Shown here: one piece after another, positions 8,589 to 16,172 of the stretch | Position numbering within the stretch: position 1 is the stretch's first letter | Layout: each line of letters starts with the position of its first letter | Source of the DNA: a bacterium | Lineage (GTDB): Bacteria; Bdellovibrionota_C; UBA2361; RFPC01 | Assembly (NCBI GenBank): GCA_030428205.1 | Contig: JAUIBK010000036.1 | Location: 1 to 32,575, forward strand | Direction of reading: 5' to 3' | DNA: 32,575 bases | Translations under genes and position numbers: made by a program | The notes under the pieces: generated by a model | Told to the model about the DNA's origin: nothing | Database searches by the model: none | What the model saw: the letters and a program-made list of their open reading frames with translations, nothing else

Positions 8589-9407
8589 ATGGACTCTATG
8601 AATTCTCACTTTAAATTTTTCCTCTTTTCCCTCGTGTTCTTTCTCTCTACGGGGTGTGTGTATCGTCCCATTTTCTCGGTAGACGATCTCTTTTCGTTTT
8701 CCTTTAACGAGACAACGCAAGTGGTGGAGTCTCAAGATCAGCCGCGTGCCATGTGGGCTGCAAACTGGGTCGGCGCTCAGCGTCCTATGCCACTGCCTGC
8801 ACCACAGCTGGTAGTAAACCCCGCTGTTGAACGTGAGCTAAAGTGGTTTCACGCAAAGCACCGCACATTTCTACCTCTTTCTCTAGAAAGGCGAGAGCCA
8901 TACTACGACACGGTAGCTCAGATCTTTCAAGACGAAGGTCTGCCCCTTGAGCTCATGCATATCGCGCTCATCGAGAGTGGTTTTCGTACGAAAGTAAAAA
9001 GTAATGCCGGTGCCCGTGGAATTTGGCAGTTTACAAAAGGCACGGCTCGAGCTTATGGGCTTCATGTTGGGATGTGGAGTGATGAGAGAACTGATCCTAT
9101 CCTCTCAACGATAGCAGCGGCCAGACATCTACGTGACCTGTATGCGAGGTACGAAGACTGGTATCTAGCGCTTGCTGCCTATAATGCAGGAACTGGTGCC
9201 GTTAATCGTGCAATCAAACGTACTGGCTCGAAAGATTTTTGGGTGCTCTCTGATAAACGCAAACTTCCGTATCAAACCCGTCGGTATGTGCCGCGATTTA
9301 TTGCTACCACGCTCATCCTTCAAGACCCCAAAAAATATGGCTTTGATGATCGCACAGTCCAGCTTGCACGGGCGACACAACCGAACCGACTTGAATCACT
9401 GGGGTAG
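8589..9407 (+). CDS. Lipoprotein lytic murein transglycosylase (SLT domain, MltD-like)
   Basis: The 272-residue product cleaves the MurNAc-GlcNAc bond of peptidoglycan to give anhydro-muropeptides, in the periplasm. ATG at 8589 gives a compact signal peptide ending in lipobox LSTGC (Cys23), which is why it is preferred over in-frame starts at 8430, 8553 or 8562. The SLT domain spans about residues 110-240: HIALIESGF with catalytic Glu129, NAGARGIWQF, and LALAAYNAGTGAVNRAI, all family signatures. No LysM repeats follow, unlike full MltD. The C-terminus is short and basic. ispF starts 6 bases after its stop. Confidence 0.92.
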   Translation: MDSMNSHFKFFLFSLVFFLSTGCVYRPIFSVDDLFSFSFNETTQVVESQDQPRAMWAANWVGAQRPMPLPAPQLVVNPAVERELKWFHAKHRTFLPLSLERREPYYDTVAQIFQDEGLPLELMHIALIESGFRTKVKSNAGARGIWQFTKGTARAYGLHVGMWSDERTDPILSTIAAARHLRDLYARYEDWYLALAAYNAGTGAVNRAIKRTGSKDFWVLSDKRKLPYQTRRYVPRFIATTLILQDPKKYGFDDRTVQLARATQPNRLESLG

Positions 9408-9413
9408 TCTTGT

Positions 9414-9893
9414 ATGCAATTGCGAGTTGGACAAGGTATAGATACCCACACCTTTGTTGCTGAACGTCCGCTCATCTTAGGAGGGGTTGAGATTGAATCT
9501 GAAAAAGGTCTTTCTGGGCACTCTGATGCCGATGCGCTTCTCCATGCTATCACTGATGCTGTACTCGGCGCTACAGGAAGAGGAGATATCGGCACCTATT
9601 TTCCAGATACTGATGTGAAATGGAAAGACGCTGATAGTAAAGAGCTCTTTCGCACTGTTTGGAAAGAAATTGTCTCAGATGGGTGGGAGCTTGTGAACAT
9701 TGATGCGACGGTGGTAACCGAAGCACCGAAACTTAAATCTTCTATCCCCCGTATGAAAGAAAGCATTTCAAAGCTCTTTGGCGTATCCCCTGATCGAATA
9801 GGCCTCAAGGCAACGACCGCAGAGAAAATGGGAGCACTTGGCAGGGGGGAGGGGCTTCTGGCATTAGCTGTCGTGTTGCTTTCTCATTCCTAG
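9414..9893 (+). CDS. ispF: 2-C-methyl-D-erythritol 2,4-cyclodiphosphate synthase
   Basis: The 159-residue product fits the family length. IspF converts CDP-methylerythritol 2-phosphate to the cyclic diphosphate in the non-mevalonate isoprenoid pathway, working as a trimer. GIDTH supplies metal ligands D10 and H12, the GHSDADALLHAITDAVLGA segment supplies H44, and GDIGTYFPDTD and the C-terminal TTAEKMGALGRGEG are conserved. Isoprenoid supply links loosely to the polyprenyl-phosphate pathway at the window start. Its last 30 bases overlap the end of the convergent gene on the minus strand. Confidence 0.96.
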   Translation: MQLRVGQGIDTHTFVAERPLILGGVEIESEKGLSGHSDADALLHAITDAVLGATGRGDIGTYFPDTDVKWKDADSKELFRTVWKEIVSDGWELVNIDATVVTEAPKLKSSIPRMKESISKLFGVSPDRIGLKATTAEKMGALGRGEGLLALAVVLLSHS

Positions 9894-11330
9894 GAGGTCA
9901 GTGTGCGCCTCTAATGCTCTTGTGACGAGGTGTTGTGCATCAACATTTGTAACAGAATCACTATTGGTTGCTTGATACTTGAGTGCCCCAATAGTTGCTA
10001 AGAAGGTAGGATGCGTTGACGGGAGATCGACTACTCCATATTGCTCATAGAGCTCAACGATTGTTGGCAAGAGATATGCTTTATCTCTTGGGTGCATTTC
10101 TCCCATAAGAACCTCACCTGTAAACGCGAGGCTTTTATCTCTGTAGTTCTCTGGGATCGTCATTGTCCGAAGAAGAGCTCTTTGTTCCGCAATTGAAGAT
10201 GATTCATGGAACCGCCTCTTGAGATTACGTAGGATCCTTTCTTGATGTCGTTCTACCTCTTCATGAGGAAGCTCTTCTGTTTTCTCTAATCCTCGAAGGA
10301 GTTGACCAAGTGATCGATATGTTGAGGTCTTGTGGCGGAATTCCTCAGCGGTATCCAATTGAGCAAAGAGAGAGTTGATATACGGAGAAACCCAGTTTTG
10401 ATCATTTTGAGCTAGTATCGGTGTTAAGAAACGTAGTGTTTGCTGATCTTCAGACTTTCGTGCCAATTCTCCGAAAACCTCCAGGTATGTTTGTAAATCG
10501 ACATGGAGGGGGTCAAGAAATGTACTTTTGAAACCTTCTAAGCATTCGTGCAAACATCCCGCTGGTCCCTGTTCACAGGCAGCGAGAAGAGCTAAATACA
10601 TTGGTATTAAGCTATTTCTCTCTGAGAGTTGAGAAAGCGCCTCTTTATAGGTTGACCACGTTATTTGTAGCCTATGGGTTTCTTTCCGGTCGGCACTTTC
10701 CCAGGCGTTTATCAAGAGACCTGAAGCTGTTGAGAGGGGGTCGGAGAATGAGTGCTGGTTGCTCATTTGAGTGTGGAATCGACGTAGCACGAAAAGGTGA
10801 TCTTCAATCTCCATATCTGTTTGCTTCATGGAGTATTTCTGTCTTCGAAGTATGAGTTGCTTATCAGCCAACATGAGAGGGAAAATGTATTCTTTTGGGA
10901 GATCGTGATCCTCTTCAAGGAGCCTAAGAGCTTCTTGTTGTATGCTAAGATCGATAGAGAACATCTGTCTCAGTAAGCCGTTTCGGCACAAAGGCCTTAC
11001 GCTGAGAGGAAGCTTTTCGAGTAGTGCGACATACTGATGTTGTCGGGCCACAGCAGTCTCATCAATGATAAGCCAAGGACAGCGGTAAGAGAGAGGCTCT
11101 TGAAGAAGAGCTGTGTTGATGCCACGTGCAATGTCTGTGGCATAGGGGTGGAGAAGAGCGCTCTCGATCTCAAGGAGGTGTTCAGTAAACATTCCTCGAA
11201 CTTGAGGAGAGTCATCGCTCAGGAGCCAGAGGTGGTTGAAAGGAGACTGAGGAGAGATTGCTTGAGGCGGTGCGATTGCCTCATTTAAGTACTCAGGGGT
11301 CGTATTGTTAAGATCAAGAATCGTTTGCAT
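9864..11330 (-). CDS. Conserved-looking cytoplasmic protein of unknown function
   Basis: I do not recognise this 488-residue protein. It has no signal peptide or membrane segment and is rich in Leu, Glu, Gln and Arg, with predicted helices throughout (for example QEALRLLEEDHDLP, LRGLEKTEELPHEEVERHQERI). The pattern could be an irregular alpha-helical solenoid, but no clear repeat period shows. Codon use looks like its neighbours. ATG at 11330 is not preceded by a strong ribosome site. Its 3' end overlaps ispF by 30 bases tail-to-tail, so the last nine residues of each protein are encoded on both strands. Confidence 0.75.
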   Translation of the reverse strand: MQTILDLNNTTPEYLNEAIAPPQAISPQSPFNHLWLLSDDSPQVRGMFTEHLLEIESALLHPYATDIARGINTALLQEPLSYRCPWLIIDETAVARQHQYVALLEKLPLSVRPLCRNGLLRQMFSIDLSIQQEALRLLEEDHDLPKEYIFPLMLADKQLILRRQKYSMKQTDMEIEDHLFVLRRFHTQMSNQHSFSDPLSTASGLLINAWESADRKETHRLQITWSTYKEALSQLSERNSLIPMYLALLAACEQGPAGCLHECLEGFKSTFLDPLHVDLQTYLEVFGELARKSEDQQTLRFLTPILAQNDQNWVSPYINSLFAQLDTAEEFRHKTSTYRSLGQLLRGLEKTEELPHEEVERHQERILRNLKRRFHESSSIAEQRALLRTMTIPENYRDKSLAFTGEVLMGEMHPRDKAYLLPTIVELYEQYGVVDLPSTHPTFLATIGALKYQATNSDSVTNVDAQHLVTRALEAHTDLLGMRKQHDS

Positions 11331-11643
11331 GAGGTCGTACTACTCGACCCCTACGTCTAGCCCTAGCCTTATAGTCTGCACGAATTGAGGAGCTAATCAA
11401 CTGCTATGGTGTGGCTTGCCCTCCATAATATCGGCGAACTCGGAGATTAGAGGGGATCGCAGAGGGCGCGAGATGTGAAGGTGGGGCCTTGTGCGAACCG
11501 CACGGCGAAGAAAGTTCACAAAAATGGCTTAATACTTTCAGCTCCTTTCTATATAGAGACTCAAAGAGAGAGGCTTTCTTCCTCTTGCTTGCTATATTAA
11601 AGTTCGCAGAGTTCCTTTTACTCATGCCTTTGGAGTACGAGCT
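11331..11643. other. Intergenic region upstream of folB
   Basis: No convincing gene is present. A minus-strand frame of 73 codons (11404-11625) is open but has an arginine- and serine-rich, domain-free product and a badly spaced ribosome site. TATATT at about 11591-11596 could be a -10 box for folB, with no clear -35. The region must hold the promoters for folB and for the divergent minus-strand gene. Confidence 0.4.
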
Positions 11644-12006
11644 GTGAAACTAGAGATCAAAAACCTGCGGAAACGTGTCAAAATTGGATGTACAACTGAA
11701 GAGAGAGCATTTCCCCAGGCAGTTTCCTTTGATATTGCACTTATTCTCGATGCTCGCCGATCTGTCGAGACAGATGATATCTCGGATACTCTCGACTATA
11801 TGAAGGTTGTCGAAAAGATTGACATCCTCTGTGAGTCAGGTGAATGGAAACTCTTTGAGAAGCTCTGTTACGATGTTGGTACGGAAATCCTTGCGATTTC
11901 GGAGAAAGCTACCGAAGTTACTGTTCGATTTACGAAATTTATTGTCAGTGAGAGTAATGGGGTAACCTTCGAACTTACGGTGTTTCCTGATGGAACGTAC
12001 CAATGA
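11644..12006 (+). CDS. folB: Dihydroneopterin aldolase / epimerase family protein (FolB)
   Basis: The product has 120 residues, the normal size for FolB, which splits 7,8-dihydroneopterin to 6-hydroxymethyl-dihydropterin and glycolaldehyde in folate synthesis. Conserved features are the IGCTTEERAFPQ segment with the substrate-binding Glu near residue 20, DTLDYMKV near 50, and FEKLCYDVGTEIL. Start is GTG at 11644. The final bases ATGA overlap the start of the DUF2797 gene, so the two are coupled. Some folB-like genes serve other pterins, so the exact substrate is a family-level call. Confidence 0.85.
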   Translation: MKLEIKNLRKRVKIGCTTEERAFPQAVSFDIALILDARRSVETDDISDTLDYMKVVEKIDILCESGEWKLFEKLCYDVGTEILAISEKATEVTVRFTKFIVSESNGVTFELTVFPDGTYQ

Positions 12007-12788
12007 GCAAGCCGTTTTTACTTCGTAAGATGTCACACGAGGGCTCGTCCAATCTCTCTTATACCCTTGGCCCCTATCCAATAAGCGAATCAGTCGGCAA
12101 GCATATTTCCCTTGCCTGTACGGGCCGAAAAGAGTGTATTGAGTGTGGTCGAGAGATTAAGAAAACCTTTCAACAGGGCTACTGTTTTCCTTGCGTACAA
12201 CGGCTAGCCAAATGTGATATCTGCATCGTAAGACCTGAGAAGTGTCATTATCATGAGGGCACCTGTCGTGAACCTGAGTGGGGAGAGTCGCACTGCTTAA
12301 TCGATCATGTGGTGTATCTCGCCAACACAACAGGTCTTAAGGTGGGAATAACCAAGGCACATAAAACTCATGAGCGGTGGGGAGATCAAGGTGCTCTTGC
12401 TGCTGTACTCCTTGCGAGAGTCCCTGACAGGCTTGTTTCCGGAAATCTCGAAGTGGCCCTCAAGGAGCATGTTGATGATAAATCGAATTGGAGAGCACTT
12501 ATTAAGGGAGAGGTCAAAGAGATTGATCTTCTTGCTGAACGAAGACGGCTTCTTCAATATATTCCGGCCGAATTTGAACCTTTCATTCTCCCTGAGAAAG
12601 AAGTCGAGGTTACTCAATTCCACTACCCCGTTCAAAAGTATCCTTCCAAAGCTTCAACCATTAACCTCGATAAAACTCCTGAGGTCACTGGGATCTTAGA
12701 AGGCATTCGTGGGCAATACCTTTTTATTGGAGAAAAAGCGCTGAATATTCGTAAGTATGCTGGGTATGAGGTGGTGTACGAACTCTAG
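12003..12788 (+). CDS. DUF2797 family protein, cysteine-rich N-terminus
   Basis: The 261-residue product has a metal-binding-looking region at about residues 35-90 with paired cysteines (CIEC, CFPC, CDIC) and further Cys/His (CHYHEGTC), likely one or more zinc sites. The following segment VVYLANTTGLKVGITK, an Arg/Trp-containing helix and a Glu-containing turn resemble the core of the GIY-YIG nuclease fold. DUF2797 proteins have no established function that I can state. It shares a four-base ATGA overlap with folB. The C-terminal third (from about residue 200) has a small beta-rich region ending in a hydrophobic segment, possibly an OB-like fold. Confidence 0.8.
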   Translation: MSKPFLLRKMSHEGSSNLSYTLGPYPISESVGKHISLACTGRKECIECGREIKKTFQQGYCFPCVQRLAKCDICIVRPEKCHYHEGTCREPEWGESHCLIDHVVYLANTTGLKVGITKAHKTHERWGDQGALAAVLLARVPDRLVSGNLEVALKEHVDDKSNWRALIKGEVKEIDLLAERRRLLQYIPAEFEPFILPEKEVEVTQFHYPVQKYPSKASTINLDKTPEVTGILEGIRGQYLFIGEKALNIRKYAGYEVVYEL

Positions 12789-12918
12789 CTCTTATTGATT
12801 TGTAGATATTTCAATGAGTTATCTCATGTCTATCCTTGTATGTTCCCTTGGATAAAACCTAAAGAAGGGTAGAAGAAATGACGATAAGATTGTGCTGGAA
12901 TACAATTGCGGAGGCTCT

Positions 12919-13449
12919 ATGCGGTTACTTCTCTCTCTTCTTTTCGGGATCACGTTTTTGACTACACCTTTACTTGTATGTGCCCAAACACGTGGACCAT
13001 CACCACAGGTTAAAGCTACAGGAGTAAATCAAGATGAACATCAAACTATGTATCAGGTAACTTGCTCACTTACCTACGATAATTTGACGAGTGCCATTCC
13101 TCCACGTGGTACAGCTATTAGTCGAGTTTGTTCATTTCTCATCCGATTTTCACTCGATGAGAACAACCATAAGTGGATGGCATGGAGCTGTGAGATTCGA
13201 GCCGGAGAATCTGAGTGTAGCGATATGATCTACCCGAGTGAAAATCAGATACATGATAGTTGGGTACCAACTCTTGTAAAAGTCGACTCAATGCGTTCTG
13301 ACGTGGAAGAGCAGCTTGGGTGCACGAATAGTCCGACCTCCCCCAATGGTGAAGTGCTGGACCTTGTTGGTAACCCCCCCACGAACCGACACGCTATCGA
13401 TGTAAATCATGAATTTTTCTGCGCTCATTTTCCCGGTGGTCTCCCATAG
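12919..13449 (+). CDS. Secreted protein of unknown function
   Basis: ATG at 12919 is chosen because GCGGAGG lies at proper distance and a signal peptide starts there (MRLLLSLLFGITFLTTPLL, predicted cleavage after VCAQT or nearby). The mature protein, about 153 residues, has several cysteines (CSLTYD, VCSFLI, SCEIRAGESECS, LGCTNSP, FFCAHF) that could form periplasmic disulfides, and a beta-rich look. I do not recognise a family. It stands alone between the folB pair and the flagellin region. Confidence 0.75.
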   Translation: MRLLLSLLFGITFLTTPLLVCAQTRGPSPQVKATGVNQDEHQTMYQVTCSLTYDNLTSAIPPRGTAISRVCSFLIRFSLDENNHKWMAWSCEIRAGESECSDMIYPSENQIHDSWVPTLVKVDSMRSDVEEQLGCTNSPTSPNGEVLDLVGNPPTNRHAIDVNHEFFCAHFPGGLP

Positions 13450-13701
13450 AGACATCTTTTTTGAGACTCTGTTCGAGCCACTTCGGTCGTGGCTGTGAGG
13501 AGTTTCGCGAGCTATTCAGATATAATATGGCGCCCCTAGAATCGAGCGTCTGTAACATTTTATGCTTTCTCGCGAGTATGTTTTTTGGGGAGAAGAATGG
13601 CTTGCTTGAGACTGAAATATCTTACAAATCTCTTTCGAAGGAGATTCATATAAAAAAGCAAGCGGTTGAGAAAGATCCTGAATCGTATCCAGAAGAGAAG
13701 A

Positions 13702-13874
13702 TAGTAGACCCCCTGCAAATGAAAAGGCCTGACTTCAAAAAGCATAGGTACTTTTTGTGGAAAGGCCCTGAATGGACCTTATCGCTATCTGGCGGGAAGT
13801 ATGTGTTGTCCCTAGATACTCCCCGCCGACGGTCCTCATTGAACTGGAAATTTCAAGTGCGGGGAATATAGTAG
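13702..13874 (+). repeat. Palindromic intergenic element, copy A (left of flagellin)
   Basis: About 173 bp that recurs in opposite orientation at 15424-15602, with about 89% identity by hand alignment (19 mismatches and one 5-base gap). The element has two adjacent hairpin modules whose borders are alternating copies of one motif close to TATACTCCCCGC. In this copy the first module is decayed (two arm mismatches), while the second (ACTCCCCGC at 13819 to GCGGGGA at 13860) still pairs. It carries no transposase, and its design resembles bipartite REP/BIME or MITE-like elements. Confidence 0.85.
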
Positions 13875-13927
13875 TTTCTGACTCATCCTCCAGTATCTGT
13901 TTCGTGGATATAAATAGCGCCAGAATC

Positions 13928-13954
13928 TAACAGATTCTGAGAGAGTGCCGATAT
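13928..13954 (+). promoter_or_regulatory. Sigma-28 (FliA)-type promoter for flagellin
   Basis: TAACAGAT at 13928-13935, an 11-base spacer, and GCCGATAT at 13947-13954. The -10 half matches seven of eight bases of the enterobacterial sigma-28 consensus GCCGATAA; the -35 half is weak. It lies between repeat copy A and the flagellin gene and would give a leader of about 215 bases. No sigma-54 -24/-12 pair was seen. Confidence 0.6.
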
Positions 13955-14177
13955 TTTATTTGGCAGAAATTCTCTGTTCATATTAGGGGTTTAGCGCTTT
14001 TTGAGGCGTGGCGGGAGCCCCTACCCGAAAAATAGCTTAAAAAATTAGCAAGTTATGTCGATTTCGATACTGCTGGAGTGTGTCTTCAGCTCGGCCAACC
14101 AAGAAGGTTTTCCGATGATGTATTGGAGTTGTACGTACGGTGGTACAAGGAAGTAAGCCTAGGGGAGAGTGGAAGCG

Positions 14178-15410
14178 ATGACACTCAAACTTGGGTCAAA
14201 CATAGCCTCTTTGAGGACGCTACGATCGCTGGACAAGAGCAGTTCGCTCTTTGAACAGTCGTTGTCGCGCCTTGCAAGCGGCCAGCGGATAAACCGCCCG
14301 TCAGACGACGCAGCTGGTCTTGCGATAGCAGACTCGCTTGGCGCGAACGCACGGATGTACACCCAAGCTACGCGCAACATTAATGATGGACTCTCAATGC
14401 TGAACATCATTGATGGAGCCTTAGAGTCTCAGACAAGTATTCTTACTCGCCTAAAAGAACTCGCCCAACAATCAGCTAACGGAGTGTTCTCAAACGATCA
14501 ACGGGGTTCAATTTCACTTGAGTATCGCTCTCTCTTGCAAGAGTTTGCACGTATTGCAGAGACAACGAAGTTTAATGGCAAGAACCTCTTGAGCGGTGAG
14601 AACCAAGAGCTCATGCAGATTATGGCAGGTATTACCTCTGGTGATGAGTCGCTCTTAAGCTTCCTCTTGCCACAATCAGGGCTCGGGTATGGTACGGTTG
14701 GGGTGAGGAATGATTATAATGGGGACTCAAATACTGACTTCCTTGATGTGTCAGACTATAACTTACTAACTTCTCAGCCTCTTTCTTTGGAAGACTTTTT
14801 TAGCCTTGTCGGGTTTGGGGTTCAAACTCAAACTGTTATTGATTCAGCTGGAGTCGAACGTACGGTTTATATTACAAACGTTTTTCAAGGGTTTGACGGA
14901 GATTCGGGTGGAATACAAGTTTTTTACGAAAATAATAATGGACTGATAGAATCTGCAGGTATCGCAGATATTACCGCAGCTAACATGAGTGCAAATGTTG
15001 CGTTGAATTTTTCCGATTCAGGTGCAACAGGCTCTCTTCTTGTTGATTTTTCTTCCTATACTATTGTTGCCGAAGAGGATGGCCCATTTCAAAAATCAGC
15101 ACTCGATTTTACAGGGATTGAGACATCTGCTCGTGCACTCGATGCTCTTGACGTCCTGTCATACCGTCTCGAAGAGCTCTCTCAGATTCGTGGAGAAATT
15201 GGCGCTACACAAAGTAGGCTTACGATTGCTCTTAACACCACGAGAGCAAGTGCCGTGAATGCCAAAGAAGCTGAGGCACGTATCCGTGATGCAGATGTCG
15301 CTGCTGAATTCGCACAGCTTATTCGGCAGAAGATCCTACAGCAAGCAGCGACTGCAGTGCTTGCGCAAGCAAACACCCAGCCTTCTCTTGCGTTACAGCT
15401 TTTACGTTAG
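14178..15410 (+). CDS. fliC: Flagellin
   Basis: The 410-residue product is the filament subunit, exported by the flagellar apparatus. The N-terminal D0/D1 region (about 1-140) shows GSNIASLRTLRSLDK, SGQRINRPSDDAAGLAIAD, NINDGLSMLNIIDGAL and FNGKNLLSG; the C-terminal D1/D0 region (about 310-410) ends in QQAATAVLAQANTQPSLALQ. The variable middle (about 150-300) is rich in Asp, Ser and Gly and forms the surface domain. ATG at 14178 follows AGGGGAGAG at good spacing; an in-frame GTG nine bases earlier is less likely. It stands alone with its own sigma-28-like promoter and no fliW, csrA, fliD or fliS beside it. Inverted repeat copies bracket it. Confidence 0.95.
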   Translation: MTLKLGSNIASLRTLRSLDKSSSLFEQSLSRLASGQRINRPSDDAAGLAIADSLGANARMYTQATRNINDGLSMLNIIDGALESQTSILTRLKELAQQSANGVFSNDQRGSISLEYRSLLQEFARIAETTKFNGKNLLSGENQELMQIMAGITSGDESLLSFLLPQSGLGYGTVGVRNDYNGDSNTDFLDVSDYNLLTSQPLSLEDFFSLVGFGVQTQTVIDSAGVERTVYITNVFQGFDGDSGGIQVFYENNNGLIESAGIADITAANMSANVALNFSDSGATGSLLVDFSSYTIVAEEDGPFQKSALDFTGIETSARALDALDVLSYRLEELSQIRGEIGATQSRLTIALNTTRASAVNAKEAEARIRDADVAAEFAQLIRQKILQQAATAVLAQANTQPSLALQLLR

Positions 15411-15423
15411 TGCCATTTCAGAG

Positions 15424-15602
15424 CAACTATACTCCCCGCACTTGAAATTCCCGGTTCAATGAGCACCGTCGGCGGGGAGTATCCCCCGGAGGGACAACAC
15501 ATACCTCCCGCCAGATAGCGATAAGGCCCGATCAGGGCCTTTCCACGAGAAGTGCCTATGCTTGTTGAAGTCAGGCATTTCCATTTGCGGGAGGTATACT
15601 AC
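15424..15602 (-). repeat. Palindromic intergenic element, copy B (right of flagellin)
   Basis: Reverse-orientation copy of the element at 13702-13874. Here both hairpin modules are intact: ACTCCCCGC/GCGGGGAGT borders on the flagellin side and ACCTCCCGC/GCGGGAGGT on the other. It begins 13 bases after the flagellin stop and could act as its terminator. Its far end reaches into the next minus-strand gene and supplies that gene's TAG stop codon (15599-15601). Confidence 0.88.
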
Positions 15603-16084
15603 AATTCTGATGCTACTGAAATCAGGATCTCGCTCCAGAGAATAACCAGCAAGAATCCCAGTAGTATCCCTGAGATGACTATTTGTTTGACTGTTGGGCG
15701 CCAGTTTGATTGTGTCTCTTTGAGTTGTAGAGGTGGCGCTTGATCGAGAGTTGGTGTGGTGAGAATTTTTTGGATAGCTGACCGCCACTGCCTCATCCCA
15801 ATCGCGGAAGCAACAAAGATAATCTTCTCATCAACCTCTTTACTTGAGATATAGTTGGAGTGTTCCAAGCCAATGAGAAGGTCGAGAAGTGAAGTTTGAG
15901 AAACATTGCCGTGAGTAGTGACAAAGAGCTCTTCGAGCTCTTCAAGAGATTTATCTGAATCGGTAAGGAGGCCAAGTAAGAAGCGTTCTTCATGGCTTAA
16001 GTCTTTGAGCACAGGGTGCTCAGCGCGCTCAGAGAGAGTCCCCAAAAAACTCGTCTCAACAGGACGAATTGCAGCAGTGTTCAT
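15599..16084 (-). CDS. Tail-anchored protein of unknown function
   Basis: The 161-residue product has no signal peptide but a single hydrophobic segment near the C-terminus (VISGILLGFLLVILW), leaving about seven residues after it, as in tail-anchored inner-membrane proteins. The soluble part is acidic and helical (SHEERFLLGLLTDSDKSLEELEEL), with a helix-turn-helix-like stretch at about 35-75 that resembles winged-helix sensor domains; I cannot assign a family. AGGGG lies properly before ATG at 16084. The stop codon falls within repeat copy B, so the insertion may have trimmed the original C-terminus. Confidence 0.75.
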   Translation of the reverse strand: MNTAAIRPVETSFLGTLSERAEHPVLKDLSHEERFLLGLLTDSDKSLEELEELFVTTHGNVSQTSLLDLLIGLEHSNYISSKEVDEKIIFVASAIGMRQWRSAIQKILTTPTLDQAPPLQLKETQSNWRPTVKQIVISGILLGFLLVILWSEILISVASEL

Positions 16085-16172
16085 CGTTTTCCCCTATGTC
16101 CATGGTCCCACCCAATGACTGTTAAGGTACAGCGATCCCTGAGGCTAATCAAAAAAATGTTGTGTGTGTGGG

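Noticed and set aside
11404..11625. Minus-strand 73-codon frame upstream of folB
   Set aside because: Composition is untypical, the ribosome site is badly placed and no motif is present. Kept only as a remark on the intergenic region.
13461..13871. Open frame of 136 codons before the flagellin
   Set aside because: It needs a TTG start without a ribosome site and its C-terminal half lies in repeat copy A. The similar peptide from copy B runs antisense to another gene, so the match reflects the repeat, not a protein.
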